Positions 17,723 to 27,078 of a stretch of 64,000 nt of DNA are shown in pieces. Within the stretch, counting starts at the first letter, position 1; every line of letters starts with the position of its first letter. The DNA lies in assembly GCF_002906165.1 (NCBI RefSeq), contig NZ_PPCN01000002.1, positions 372,001 through 436,000 on the forward strand, in the 5' to 3' direction. Source of the stretch: Roseibium marinum. GTDB lineage: Bacteria; Pseudomonadota; Alphaproteobacteria; Rhizobiales; Stappiaceae. The notes below the pieces were generated by a model that was not told the origin of the DNA, made no database searches, and saw nothing but the letters and a program-made list of their open reading frames with translations. Both the position numbers and the translations under genes were made by a program.

Positions 17723-18460
17723 ATGCTGTTACGCCCCGGCAAAAACAAACTGCCAGATCATATCGAAATCGAGACGGACACCAGCGCGGTGCGTATCCGC
17801 CTGCGGGCCAATCCGAGGGCGCAGCGATATCTGCTCCGCCTGCCCGCGGACAGGTCCGGTCCAGTCCTGACCGTTCCGCGCGGCGGAAATCTGGCGCGCG
17901 CGGAACGCTTCGCCCGCCAGCATATCGACTGGCTGATCGAGCGCCTGCAGGACCGCTCGGACCATGTATCCTTTCAGCCGGGCGATATCGTGCCCCTGCG
18001 CGGCGACGGCCATGTCATCATCCCGACGGGTAAGTTGAGGGGACTGATATCGGCCGGCCGCACGCAAGCCGGCGACCCGGCCCTGCTTGTGCCCGGTGCG
18101 GATGACCACATTCCGCGCAAGGTGACTGCCTGGCTGAAGGCGCAGGCGCGTGCGGACCTGACACTTCGCGCCGGTTTCCACGCAAGAACGATCGGCGGCA
18201 GGATTGCCGCGATCAGCGTTCGCGACACGAAGAGCCGCTGGGGGTCCTGCGCCTCCAACGGACGGCTTTCCTTCTCCTGGCGGCTTATTCTCGCCCCGCC
18301 CGACATTCTGGATTATGTCGCCGCTCACGAGGTGGCGCACCTGAAGGAAATGAACCATTCCGCCCGGTTCTGGCAGCTTTGCGAAAAACTGGCGCCGCAG
18401 ACGCCGCAAGCCCGGGTCTGGCTGAAGGAAAATGGCCTTCATCTGCACGGATACGGCTGA
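17723..18460 (+). CDS. YgjP/DUF45-type M48-like metallopeptidase
   Basis: A 245-residue protein with the zinc motif HEVAH in YVAAHEVAHLKEMNHSARFW near residues 198-216. The third ligand is expected in the following helix. Upstream are RFARQHIDWLIERLQ and the SVRDTKSRWGSCASNGRLSFSWRLILAPP block that is diagnostic of this group. Relatives are intracellular proteins of uncertain substrate, often near restriction or housekeeping genes. No signal peptide or membrane segment is seen. The gene stands alone between the DUF2852 gene and a small secreted-protein gene. Confidence 0.82.
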   Translation: MLLRPGKNKLPDHIEIETDTSAVRIRLRANPRAQRYLLRLPADRSGPVLTVPRGGNLARAERFARQHIDWLIERLQDRSDHVSFQPGDIVPLRGDGHVIIPTGKLRGLISAGRTQAGDPALLVPGADDHIPRKVTAWLKAQARADLTLRAGFHARTIGGRIAAISVRDTKSRWGSCASNGRLSFSWRLILAPPDILDYVAAHEVAHLKEMNHSARFWQLCEKLAPQTPQARVWLKENGLHLHGYG

Positions 18461-18520
18461 AAAGAAGTTACAAATCAGGGCAAATATGCTTCGTTTCCGC
18501 CAAGGAAGAGGGGGCAAATC

Positions 18521-18955
18521 ATGCGAATTTTCAAAAAATCCGGTGTCAGAGGATTGATCTTTCCGCTTCTGGCGGGTCTGACGATGGTATCCGCGGGGGC
18601 GGCTGCGGCGGACAGCTGCTGGAACCACAACGGTTCGATCATGCGCCTGCAGGCCCAGGGCAACCAGCGCTGGCTGTCCTACGAAATTCCAAGAAATGTC
18701 CTGAGCAACGCCGGTGTGCTCCCCGGTACACTGCTGTTCAACGGGGTCAAGAAAGGTAATTGGTATTCCGGCACGGCGCGGGTATTTTCCCGATATTGTC
18801 CGGGCAATCCATTCGAATATTTTGTCGAAGGTCCGGTGCGCGGAGACCAGCTGCAGGTCACGGTAAGCGGAACCCGCGAAGTCTTCCAGCAGTGCAGGCC
18901 GACCGGGCGATACGTCACCGACACCCTGGTCTTCACCTACAGCCACGACTGCTAA
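18521..18955 (+). CDS. Small exported protein with four cysteines
   Basis: A 144-residue protein with a signal peptide (hydrophobic core 12-30, likely cut after AAA near 30). The mature part is about 114 residues, beta-rich in appearance, and has four cysteines (in DSCW, RYCPG, QQCRP and the final HDC), suggesting two disulfides and a periplasmic or extracellular home. I do not recognise a family with confidence; similar small secreted proteins occur in marine alphaproteobacteria. A good ribosome-binding site (AAGAGGGGG) precedes the ATG. It converges on the PBP gene through a shared hairpin. Confidence 0.7.
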   Translation: MRIFKKSGVRGLIFPLLAGLTMVSAGAAAADSCWNHNGSIMRLQAQGNQRWLSYEIPRNVLSNAGVLPGTLLFNGVKKGNWYSGTARVFSRYCPGNPFEYFVEGPVRGDQLQVTVSGTREVFQQCRPTGRYVTDTLVFTYSHDC

Positions 18956-18961
18956 CGCCTG

Positions 18962-18994
18962 CAAAGACGTTTACGGAGAATCGTCTTTGTTTTA
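18962..18994. terminator. Terminator between the small exported protein and the PBP
   Basis: An 8 bp stem CAAAGACG/CGTCTTTG (18962-18969 with 18982-18989) followed by TTTTA. It ends inside the PBP stop codon, and the two genes converge here. Confidence 0.7.
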
Positions 18995-21259
18995 TCCCCC
19001 GCCGAAAAGATTGCGCAGGAGGTTGAGCGGACCCTTGCGCTCGCGGTTTTCGCCGCCGCCGACCGGTGCCGGCGGGATCGGCTCGCTGCCGGACCCCACG
19101 GATTGGGAGGGCACCGGCTTTTGCGGAGCCGCAACGCTTGCCGGCAGGTTCGGGATGCCGGGAAGATCGGCAACGGGAAGGCCCTGATGGGCCACATCCA
19201 TCACCTCTTTCCAGACACCGGCCGGAAGACCGCCGCCGGTTGCCTTTCTGGTCGGTGAATTGTCGTCGTTGCCGAACCAGACCGCCGTGGTCAGGTTGCC
19301 CGTATAGCCGATGAACCAGGCATCGCGGAAGTCCTGCGTGGTGCCGGTCTTTCCGCCGGCGGGCCGCCCGCTGTCCAGCCGGGCCTTGCGGCCGGTGCCC
19401 GTCAGCAGCGTTTCCGACAGCATCAGGTTCATGTTGCCGACCATCTGACGCTCGACAACCCGGCCGCGGCCGTCGCCGGAGCGCGAATAGAGCGTCTTTC
19501 CGTCGATGCTTCTGATCCGCCGGATGATATGCGGCAGCACGCCGTAGCCGCCGTTCGAGAACGGCACATAGGCGGCGGCGATTTCCAGCGGAGTAACCTC
19601 GGACGTTCCAAGCGCCAGGGACAGGTTCCTGTTCATCTCGGACTCGATGCCAAGCCGCCTGGCGGTGTTGGCAACGGTCCCCGCCCCCACTTCGTAGGCA
19701 AGCTGCACCGCGACCGTGTTCAGCGAGAGGCTCAGCGCGCGGGTCAGCGTTACCGGGCCATAGTGCTCCTTGGTGTAGTTCTTCGGCGACCAGCCGCCGA
19801 TGGTGATCGGCTGGTCCTGCCGGACCGTCTGCGGCGCCATGCCGTTCTCCAGCGCGGCCAGATAGACGAACGGCTTGAAGGCCGATCCGGGCTGGCGCTT
19901 GGCATAGACAGCGCGGTTGAACTGGCTCTTGGAATAGTCGGCGCCGCCAACCAGGGCCTTGACCGCCCCGGCCGTATCGAGCGTCACCACCGCGCCCTGT
20001 GTAACGGCGTAGATTTCCCTGTTTTCCTTGAGCGCCGCGCGAAGCGCCTTTTCCGCGGCCTGTTGCATGACCGGGTCGATGGTGGTGTCTACGACGATGT
20101 CGGTTTCTATCGAGCCGATGAAATGCGGCAGGACGTCCATGACCCAGTCGGCGGCATAATTTTCGCTGGCTGTGGTGTAGCGGCGCACGACCTTGGCCGG
20201 TGCCGCGATGGCGTTCTTCGCCTCGTCGGAATTGATATAACCTTCCTCGTGCATCGCCGCCAGGACGAGCTGGGCGCGGTCTTCGGCGAGGTCCGGATTG
20301 CGCGCCGGGGAATAGCGGGACGGCGCCTTCAGCAGGCCGGCGATGGTGGCCGCTTCCGCGATGGTAAGCAACCGCGCCGATTTTCCGAAATAGCGCCGCG
20401 CCGCCGCGTCGACGCCATAGGCGCCCGAACCGAGATAGACCCGGTTCAGATACATCTCCAGGATTTCGTCCTTGGAGTATTCCGCCTCCAGCCAGAAGGC
20501 GAGCACCAGTTCCTGGATTTTCCGCCTGATGGTGCGATCCGGTTCAAGGAACAGGTTCTTGGCGAGCTGCTGGGTAAGCGTCGATCCGCCCTGTGACAGC
20601 CGCCTTGCCGTCAGATTGGTGTAGACCGCGCGCATCAGCCCGATCGGATCGACACCGAAATGCGACCGGAACCGCCGGTCCTCGATCGCGATGACGGCAT
20701 TCGGCAGGTAAGGCGGCAACTGTTCCAGACGGACCGCTTCGCCGCCCGTGTCGCCCCGGTTTGCAATGAGCTGGCCGTTGGCCGCGACGATTTTCACATT
20801 CGGCGGGCGAGCGGGCACCTGCCATTCGGAAGTCGGCGGAAGATAGGCGGCGTAGTAGCCGACGATGCACACGACAACGACGGTGCCCCAGATGCCCAGG
20901 ACCGCACTCCAGTAGAGCCCGCGTTTGACCAGGCGGCCAAGCGCGGCGGGGACGAAAAGGCGGCTTTTCCGTTTCTGGCCGCGCCGTTTTGCACCGGACC
21001 GGCCGCCCTGACGGGCGCGCGGCGCGCTCTTCGTCTTCGCGGACTTTGGCTTGGCTGGTTTTTTGGCGGTCGGTTTTTTGGCCGCGGGCTTTTTGCCGCC
21101 GCCCGATCCTGCGGCTTTACGGGATTTTGCTTTGGACGGCGATTTTCCCGCGGGCGCAGCCGGTCTGTCCTGCGGGCTGAGGCGCAGGTCGAGCAGGCTG
21201 CTGCCTGAATTTCCAAATGTCGGCTCAATCCGCGCCTGGCGTTTCGCCCGTTGCGCCAT
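18992..21259 (-). CDS. Class A penicillin-binding protein (PBP1A-type)
   Basis: A 755-residue bifunctional peptidoglycan synthase. Order: a cytoplasmic Lys/Ala/Pro-rich tail (about 40-100, with repeated KKPAxKKPT), one membrane anchor (about 115-140), a GT51 glycosyltransferase domain (about 160-330) with catalytic E193 in AIEDRRF and GGSTLTQQLAKN, then a transpeptidase domain. The latter shows nucleophile S459 in PGSAFKP, SLN at 512-514 and KTGT at 637-640, so both activities should be intact. It polymerises lipid II in the periplasm. The basic N-terminal tail is longer than in most PBP1A proteins and resembles the linker of the PHB depolymerase 3 kb away. It lies downstream of olsB on the same strand with 162 bases between. 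Confidence 0.93.
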   Translation of the reverse strand: MAQRAKRQARIEPTFGNSGSSLLDLRLSPQDRPAAPAGKSPSKAKSRKAAGSGGGKKPAAKKPTAKKPAKPKSAKTKSAPRARQGGRSGAKRRGQKRKSRLFVPAALGRLVKRGLYWSAVLGIWGTVVVVCIVGYYAAYLPPTSEWQVPARPPNVKIVAANGQLIANRGDTGGEAVRLEQLPPYLPNAVIAIEDRRFRSHFGVDPIGLMRAVYTNLTARRLSQGGSTLTQQLAKNLFLEPDRTIRRKIQELVLAFWLEAEYSKDEILEMYLNRVYLGSGAYGVDAAARRYFGKSARLLTIAEAATIAGLLKAPSRYSPARNPDLAEDRAQLVLAAMHEEGYINSDEAKNAIAAPAKVVRRYTTASENYAADWVMDVLPHFIGSIETDIVVDTTIDPVMQQAAEKALRAALKENREIYAVTQGAVVTLDTAGAVKALVGGADYSKSQFNRAVYAKRQPGSAFKPFVYLAALENGMAPQTVRQDQPITIGGWSPKNYTKEHYGPVTLTRALSLSLNTVAVQLAYEVGAGTVANTARRLGIESEMNRNLSLALGTSEVTPLEIAAAYVPFSNGGYGVLPHIIRRIRSIDGKTLYSRSGDGRGRVVERQMVGNMNLMLSETLLTGTGRKARLDSGRPAGGKTGTTQDFRDAWFIGYTGNLTTAVWFGNDDNSPTRKATGGGLPAGVWKEVMDVAHQGLPVADLPGIPNLPASVAAPQKPVPSQSVGSGSEPIPPAPVGGGENRERKGPLNLLRNLFGGG

Positions 21260-21421
21260 AGATCATCCGTCCCGTACTTGTCCGGCAAATTGCCGGGTTC
21301 CCCGGGGACGATCCTAGAATGCACCACTTTAAGGGGGCGTTAAGGCTAGCGCCATGTCTCTGCTGTTTTGGCGATTTCCTGCAACCTGAAACGTGTTGTG
21401 TCCGGTTGAACGGTAACCGTG

Positions 21422-22369
21422 CTAGCTGGAATAGCGGCTGGCATCCGCGCCGTAATAGTTGACATAGCGCGTATTCAGCTCGGAGACGGGCATGATGATC
21501 AATACATCGGTCGTGCCGAACTGACGATCCACCACCGCGCCGTCGCCGATAAAGGCGCCGAGCCGCAGGTAGCCCTTCACCAGCGGCGGCAGGGCGCGGA
21601 GCGCTTCCTTGGCGTTGATGGCATCCGCGGGCAGGCGGTTCATCTCGACATACCTGTCTTCCACCGCGCGCACGCGCCATTCTTCCGGAGCGCGGGCATT
21701 GTGGTGCAGGAAGGAGAGCTGGCCGGCAAGCGCTTCCGGATTGGTGCCCTCGATGGAGGCGCAGCCGAGCATCACATCGATCTTGTGACGCAGCACATAG
21801 GCCCAGATGCCGTGCCACAGAAGCTCGACGGTTTTCTTGTTGCGGTAGGGTTTGAGGACGCAGGAGCGCCCCAGTTCCACGAACCGCTTGCCGGGATTGG
21901 CATCGATCAGGGACTGGATGTCGAATTCACCGGCGGTGTAGAATCCGCCATGCCGGTCCGCGATCTCCTGACGCAGGATGCGATACGTGCCGACGATTGC
22001 GGGTTGCAGCCGACCGAGCTTGTTGCGTTTCATCGAGGCGTGATCGACGACAAGCAGATGATCGCAATAGGCATCGAAGGGATCGGCGTCCCGGCGGGTC
22101 GCAAGAGTATGGGCGTCCGCGATGGCCGACATTTCCTCGTAGAAAACGTCGTAGCGGAGGCGCTGGGCCTTTTTGACTTCCTTGAAGTTCCGCGCCATGC
22201 GGACTTCCAGGGTGCCGATGCGGCCGAGCGTTTCACCGGTCTTTACCGGTGTGCGGATGAGATGAACCGGACGTGCCACATTTGCCATGGTCGCACCCGG
22301 TCGCATGACCGGTGTGAACCTGCGGACCAGGTTCCTTGGAGAAAATAGCCCTTGCCGCATAATGGACAT
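21422..22369 (-). CDS. olsB: OlsB-type L-ornithine N-alpha-acyltransferase
   Basis: A 315-residue GNAT-fold acyltransferase. OlsB moves a 3-hydroxyacyl group from acyl carrier protein to the alpha-amino group of ornithine, the first step of ornithine-lipid synthesis. Seen: RLRYDVFYEEM in the first core strand region, a short loop with DAYCDHLLVVD, VGTYRILRQE, the signature ELGRSCVLKPYRNKKTVELLWHGIWAYV, and MLGCASIEGTNPEALAGQLSFL. OlsA, the second enzyme, is not in the window. The N-terminal 50 residues before the domain are weakly conserved, so a later start is possible. Other hemolysin-like GNAT proteins are an alternative, but the motif set favours OlsB. Confidence 0.85.
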   Translation of the reverse strand: MSIMRQGLFSPRNLVRRFTPVMRPGATMANVARPVHLIRTPVKTGETLGRIGTLEVRMARNFKEVKKAQRLRYDVFYEEMSAIADAHTLATRRDADPFDAYCDHLLVVDHASMKRNKLGRLQPAIVGTYRILRQEIADRHGGFYTAGEFDIQSLIDANPGKRFVELGRSCVLKPYRNKKTVELLWHGIWAYVLRHKIDVMLGCASIEGTNPEALAGQLSFLHHNARAPEEWRVRAVEDRYVEMNRLPADAINAKEALRALPPLVKGYLRLGAFIGDGAVVDRQFGTTDVLIIMPVSELNTRYVNYYGADASRYSS

Positions 22370-22755
22370 TCCACCCTCTTGATTCTTTCAGGCACACCGT
22401 CAGGCGTCACAGATTAGCGCCCGAAAAACCTGCCATTTTTACTTTCGCCGGAATATTTACCCCGTTTCCGGTTAGTGTACGTCGATTTTGCCGTAGAACA
22501 CAGTAATCCGACAACTGGATGACAATCGTCACGATAGTCTGGAGCTTTCCACCGGCGGGACGGCGCGAGCTTAGCTCAGTCTTGTCTGTTTGTGAAACGC
22601 GTCATGGGGATTTATGGCATCACATTATCTGATGCGGCTGGCCCGGCTCCGCGGAATGCGGTTCGCGCAGGACCTAAGGGACAGGCGTCAGGCCAAAATG
22701 GCGGCCTCTCTGGCAGGCGCCACCCTTTTGCGCCCATTGGAGCGCACCTGGTCAT
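22370..22755. other. Gene-free region upstream of olsB
   Basis: The first 250 bases are AT-richer and probably hold the olsB promoter on the minus strand. A plus-strand frame opens at 22614 (MASHYLMRLARLRG) behind a GGGG, but it runs 134 bases into the kinase gene and looks like chance. I see no RNA gene or strong terminator. Confidence 0.45.
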
Positions 22756-25212
22756 TCACCTTGAGGCAGGGGATGCCTGGCTCCGGCCGATCTCCGCAAG
22801 CGCGTCCGAGATTGCTTCGACGGAAAGCGGCTTGGTCAGATAGCCGGCCGCGCCGACTTCGGCGGCCTCGTCGCGGGCATCCTTCATGACATCCGCGGTG
22901 ACGATGACGATCGGTACGGGCGCCCGCCCGCTGGCCTTTTCCTCCTCGCGGATCTTCCGGATCGCCTGGAATCCGTCCAGACCGGGCATGTGAAGGTCCA
23001 TCAGCACCGCGTCGAAAGCGCCGCTCACGGCTGCCTCCACGGCCTTTTCCCCATCGGCGACCATGACCGGGACATGCCCGAGCTTGCGTAACATCGCTTC
23101 GCTCAGGAGCCGGTTGATGTCGTTGTCCTCGGCGACCAGGAGCCGCAGGGGACGGCTGGAGGTCCGGTTGCGGCTTGCAAGGAAGCCGTTGGCGACCGGT
23201 TCCGCGCTGACATCCCAGGCATGATCGATGCCGTCGCCATTCAGAAGTCCGGAAAAGATCTGGATGAGGGTTTCGATCCTGACGGGCCGGATGAGATAGG
23301 CCGCATAGCCGGCCTGACGCAGGTTATCCAGCCGTTCGCGCTCCGGCGGCGAGATCAGGATGACCGCTGGCGCCGTGCATCCCGTCAGGCGGGCGGTGGC
23401 AAGCCAGCCGCCGCTGTCGGAAAGCGCGGCATTGTCAACGACCAGCAGGTCGGCGGCGGACAGGGTTTCATCGAGATCGGCCTTGCCCGGGGTCAGTATG
23501 CTGACACTGGCCGCGTGGCGTTCCAGACGCGTTGCGAGCAGAGGGCATTCGATCCGGCTGTTGCTGACGAAGACGATCCTGCCGCCTTCGAGCCCGGCAA
23601 GGCGCGGATCGGCATTGGTTGCGAGGGTCTCGGGAATGGGAAGCGACACGCGGAACAGGGCCCCGCCCGTCTCTGAGGGTTCGGCGGTGATTGCACCGCC
23701 CATCAGTCCCGCGAGACGCTGCGCGATGGCAAGCCCGAGGCCCGTCCCGCCGAATTTCCGGGCCGGGCCGTGATCGACCTGTTCGAATTCCCGGAACAGG
23801 CGCTCCGCCTCGCCCTTGTCGAAGCCGATCCCGGTGTCGCGCACGGCGATATCCAGGAAACTGCCGCCATCCGGATCGGGCCGCCCGGTCAGCTCCACGG
23901 CCACGCCGCCCTCGTCGGTGAACTTGACGCCGTTGCCGATCAGGTTGAACAGGATCTGCCGCACCCTTGTGGCATCGAGCGTCACCTCTTCCGGCAGATC
24001 GGGGTCGATCATGGCGCCGATTTCAAGGTTTTTGGCGTGCGCCCTGGGCGCCAGCAGTTCCACGACGTTTTCAGCGAGCGCGCCGACCCTGACGGGAACG
24101 GCATGGATATCCAGCTTGCCGGCTTCGACCTTGGAGAAATCCAGGACTTCGTCGATCAGCAAAAGCAGCGTCTCGCCCGAGGTTTCCAGGGCTTCGATAT
24201 AGGCGCTCTGCTCCTTGGTCAGGCGCGTGTCGCGCAGAAGCGCCGCCATGCCCAGGACGCCGTTGAGCGGCGTGCGGATTTCATGGCTGACAGTCGCCAG
24301 AAACCGGGATTTCGCTTCGTTGGAACTTTCCGCCGAATGACGGGCGGCAAGCAGCTCTTCCTCGATGAGGCGGCGTTCGGTGACATCCCTCAGGACGGTC
24401 TGCACGAGTTGCCGGTCGCTCGCCGTATCGCGTACGGGAATATCGATGCGCGAGAACCAGCGCCGTCCCTGCGCCGTCTCCATGAGAAGATCCCTGAAGC
24501 CCATGCCTTCCGTTTCGCTGTCGGACAAGCCGTCCCGGTAGCCGCTCTGACTGTTGCGCTCGACCAGGGGCAGCGCCATCGGGCTGCCTGGCATCAAAGG
24601 ATGCTCCGGACCGAACACATCTTCGGCCGCCGAGTTCACATAGGTAATGGTGCCGTCCTGGTCGCGCCGGATGACGACGTCGCCGAGCGTCGCCAGGATG
24701 CTGGCGTGGCGTTCGTCGGATTCGCCAAGTTCCCAGGCCCGGTCTTCCAGCTCCTCGCACCGGGCCATCAGGCGCCGGATCTTGTCGTCCTTGATCTGCA
24801 GGCCTGTGACGGAGCGGTGCATGTCATCCGCGAAAAGCCGCCACACGGCCAGTCCGCCCGCGAAAAAGGCAAGACCGACACCGAAAAAGCGGTTGATTCC
24901 GCCGGTGCCCACCAGCAGGAAGGCTGCCACAAGCCCCAGCACCAGGCCCGCGACGGCAAGATGCTGCAGCAGTCTGGCTGGAGCGGAAACCGGCGTGTCG
25001 GTCGCGCGCCGTCCCGGACTGTCGGGTCCCGGACTGGCATCCCGGCCGGCTTCACCGGGATCTGCGCTCCCTGACGTTTCGAAGGATGATGAGGAGCGGT
25101 CGCCTTCCGGACCGGAACGGGCTGAGCGCGCGGACAGGCGTTTGTGCCGAGTTTCTTCGGCTTCCGGTGCGGCTTTTCCGGCACGTTCACGGTTCTGACT
25201 GACCAAGATCAC
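22756..25212 (-). CDS. Hybrid sensor histidine kinase with PAS and two receiver-like domains
   Basis: An 818-residue protein. Order: a long disordered charged N-terminus (1-78), two membrane segments close together (about 82-127) with almost no periplasmic loop, a coiled segment, a PAS domain (about 165-285), HisKA with H310 in ATVSHEIRTPLNGVLG, HATPase (NLIGNGVKFTDEG, DTGIGFD, GGTGLGLAIAQRLAGLMGG), a degenerate receiver-like domain (about 550-670) without the phospho-Asp context, and a true receiver with VAEDND and D in VLMDLHMPGLDG. It probably senses a cytoplasmic or redox signal and passes phosphate on to an unknown Hpt protein. The gene has no partner nearby. The true start could be internal because the first 78 residues are low-complexity. 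Confidence 0.9.
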   Translation of the reverse strand: MILVSQNRERAGKAAPEAEETRHKRLSARSARSGPEGDRSSSSFETSGSADPGEAGRDASPGPDSPGRRATDTPVSAPARLLQHLAVAGLVLGLVAAFLLVGTGGINRFFGVGLAFFAGGLAVWRLFADDMHRSVTGLQIKDDKIRRLMARCEELEDRAWELGESDERHASILATLGDVVIRRDQDGTITYVNSAAEDVFGPEHPLMPGSPMALPLVERNSQSGYRDGLSDSETEGMGFRDLLMETAQGRRWFSRIDIPVRDTASDRQLVQTVLRDVTERRLIEEELLAARHSAESSNEAKSRFLATVSHEIRTPLNGVLGMAALLRDTRLTKEQSAYIEALETSGETLLLLIDEVLDFSKVEAGKLDIHAVPVRVGALAENVVELLAPRAHAKNLEIGAMIDPDLPEEVTLDATRVRQILFNLIGNGVKFTDEGGVAVELTGRPDPDGGSFLDIAVRDTGIGFDKGEAERLFREFEQVDHGPARKFGGTGLGLAIAQRLAGLMGGAITAEPSETGGALFRVSLPIPETLATNADPRLAGLEGGRIVFVSNSRIECPLLATRLERHAASVSILTPGKADLDETLSAADLLVVDNAALSDSGGWLATARLTGCTAPAVILISPPERERLDNLRQAGYAAYLIRPVRIETLIQIFSGLLNGDGIDHAWDVSAEPVANGFLASRNRTSSRPLRLLVAEDNDINRLLSEAMLRKLGHVPVMVADGEKAVEAAVSGAFDAVLMDLHMPGLDGFQAIRKIREEEKASGRAPVPIVIVTADVMKDARDEAAEVGAAGYLTKPLSVEAISDALAEIGRSQASPASR

Positions 25213-25334
25213 TACTCTCTACAAGATCCAGTTGGAGAGAGTGTGCCGCTTAAACTTTTAGAATCCGTTTCGTTTGCCGAACTGCTGAAGGTTTGCGGTT
25301 GCCGCGTCCGTGGCGGAAAGCCCTGCCTGGGCGA

Positions 25335-25829
25335 TCAGACGCTGGCCTCTTCAAACCAGCTTTGCAGATAAGCTTCCAGATCCGGTGCCACCACATTGGG
25401 TTTTATGGGCATCATGGTCTTCTGCCAGACGGTCCGTTCATGGTTGATCAGGGCGAGTTCCCAGATGCATCCGACCACATGGGGCCGAATGGCGGCGATC
25501 GGGTCTTCACCATTATAGGGACGGCGGAGAAGGTCCTGACACAGGATACACCCTTCAACCGACCAGTGGCTGGTGAGGGTCATTCCCTCGCTCCCCTTAT
25601 GGAGAATCACGAAGCCGGGATATTGCTGTCCGGGCTCGACCTCGATATCCGCAAGCCGTGCGGCAATCAGAACTCGCGCTTCTGCCACCTCATCGCCGTC
25701 GAGAGTGCGGCCCTGATCGCTCAATCCGTATACCTTGAAAGTGAAAGGGGGGACTGTCCAGAGATCCAGTGGGACCACCGCCCGTGGATGGTATCGGGCG
25801 ATTGCAAATTCGTGTCCTGGTAAAGACAT
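25335..25829 (-). CDS. Uncharacterised 164-residue protein downstream of trpS
   Basis: I do not recognise this family. The protein is 164 residues, acidic and soluble-looking, with no signal peptide or membrane segment. It has three Cys, two of them in EGCILCQD, and Trp-rich patches (PLDLWTVPPFTFKVYG, WELALINHERTVWQKTMM). It lies 48 bases below the trpS stop on the same strand and is probably co-transcribed. Its ATG (25827-25829) is buried in the stem of a 15-base hairpin, so translation may be regulated or weak. There is no other good Met near the N-terminus. Confidence 0.6.
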   Translation of the reverse strand: MSLPGHEFAIARYHPRAVVPLDLWTVPPFTFKVYGLSDQGRTLDGDEVAEARVLIAARLADIEVEPGQQYPGFVILHKGSEGMTLTSHWSVEGCILCQDLLRRPYNGEDPIAAIRPHVVGCIWELALINHERTVWQKTMMPIKPNVVAPDLEAYLQSWFEEASV

Positions 25830-25870
25830 GGGTCCGATCCAATCGTTTGTTGCGCTGGACCGGACCCATG
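25827..25870 (-). promoter_or_regulatory. Hairpin covering a start codon between trpS and the next gene
   Basis: CATGGGTCCGATCCA (25827-25841) and TGGACCGGACCCATG (25856-25870) pair over 14 of 15 positions around a 14-base loop. On the minus-strand transcript the far arm contains the ATG of the downstream gene. It could sequester that start, terminate the trpS message imperfectly, or protect its 3' end. There is no T-run. Confidence 0.6.
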
Positions 25871-25877
25871 TCCGATA

Positions 25878-26957
25878 TCAGCGGACGTCGAGGAAACCGA
25901 TGATCTTGCGGACGTCCTTCAGGACGGGAGCGGCTATGGCGGAAGCCTTTTCCGCGCCCTCCTTCAGGACGGCATCTATCTGCGCCTTGTCATCCATCAA
26001 GCGGCGCATTTCGTCGGTCATCGGCGACAGTTTGGCGACCGCCAGATCGGACAGCGCCGGTTTGAAGGCGGAGAATTGCTGGCCGCCGAATTCCGAAAGG
26101 ACGGCCTCCTTGGTGGTTCCGCTCAGGGCGGCATAGATACCAACGAGGTTATCCGCTTCGGGCCGGCCTTCCAGTCCGTCCGTTTCACCCGGCAGGGCGT
26201 CCGGGTCGGTCTTGGCCTTCTTCACCTTCCGGGCGATCGTGTCCGCATCGTCCGTCAGGTTGATGCGTGACAGGTCGCTTGGATCGGACTTCGACATCTT
26301 CTTGGTACCGTCGCGCAGCGACATGATCCGCGTCGCCGGTCCGGCGATCATCGGCTCGGTCATCGGAAAATAGAGTTCTTCCGGCAGCTCCGGCGAGGGC
26401 GTGGGGTTCGGCACGCCGATACCCAGTTCCCTGATCCGGTCACCGAAATCGTTGTTGAATTTCGCGGCGATGTCGCGGGTCAGTTCCAGGTGCTGTTTCT
26501 GGTCGTCACCGACCGGCACATGGGTCGCGCGGTAGGCCAGAATATCGGCTGCCATCAGGTTGGGATAGGCGAACAGGCCGACGGAGGCGTTTTCCTTGTT
26601 CTTGCCCGCCTTTTCCTTGAACTGGGTCATGCGGCTGAGCCAGCCCATCCGCGCCACGCAGTTGAAGATCCAGGCCAGTTCCGTGTGCTCGCGGACCTGG
26701 GACTGGTTGAAGATGATGGATTTCTTCGGATCGATGCCGGCCGCCATATAGGCGGCGGTCACTTCGCGCGTCGCGTTGGTCAGTTCGGCCGGATCTGGAA
26801 ATCCGGCGGTAATGGCGTGAGAGTCGACGACACAGAAGATGGTCGGCATCTGATCCTGCAACGGAACCCAGCGCGAGACGGCGCCGAGGTAATTTCCGAG
26901 ATGAAGGTTGCCGGTCGGCTGGACGCCGGAAAAGACACGGGGCTGGAACTCCGTCAT
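25878..26957 (-). CDS. trpS: Tryptophanyl-tRNA synthetase
   Basis: A 359-residue class I synthetase that charges tRNA-Trp. The HIGH-type motif is in [13 protein letters not shown] near residue 14 and the KMSKS loop is complete in [14 protein letters not shown]. The tryptophan pocket segments [12 protein letters not shown] and [18 protein letters not shown] are present. I use the ATG at 26957, which has AAAGGGA upstream and gives the usual length; an in-frame codon at 27005 would add a non-conserved 16 residues. Last of a conserved glnD-murJ-trpS series. Confidence 0.97.
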   Translation of the reverse strand: MTEFQPRVFSGVQPTGNLHLGNYLGAVSRWVPLQDQMPTIFCVVDSHAITAGFPDPAELTNATREVTAAYMAAGIDPKKSIIFNQSQVREHTELAWIFNCVARMGWLSRMTQFKEKAGKNKENASVGLFAYPNLMAADILAYRATHVPVGDDQKQHLELTRDIAAKFNNDFGDRIRELGIGVPNPTPSPELPEELYFPMTEPMIAGPATRIMSLRDGTKKMSKSDPSDLSRINLTDDADTIARKVKKAKTDPDALPGETDGLEGRPEADNLVGIYAALSGTTKEAVLSEFGGQQFSAFKPALSDLAVAKLSPMTDEMRRLMDDKAQIDAVLKEGAEKASAIAAPVLKDVRKIIGFLDVR

Positions 26958-27078
26958 TGCGAATCCCTTTATTGGTGCGGCCGGTTGGAAGGGCGCTGTG
27001 AACATTTGGGCGCGCCGGGTGTAATCTGCACGGGATCGCTATGCAAGCGGCAATGGGCGGCTGCCGGGCGTTTCGCTG

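Noticed and set aside
22614..22889. Plus-strand frame starting MASHYLMRLARLRG between olsB and the hybrid kinase
   Set aside because: It runs into the kinase gene on the other strand and ends in Arg/Pro-rich antisense sequence; no homology recognised.
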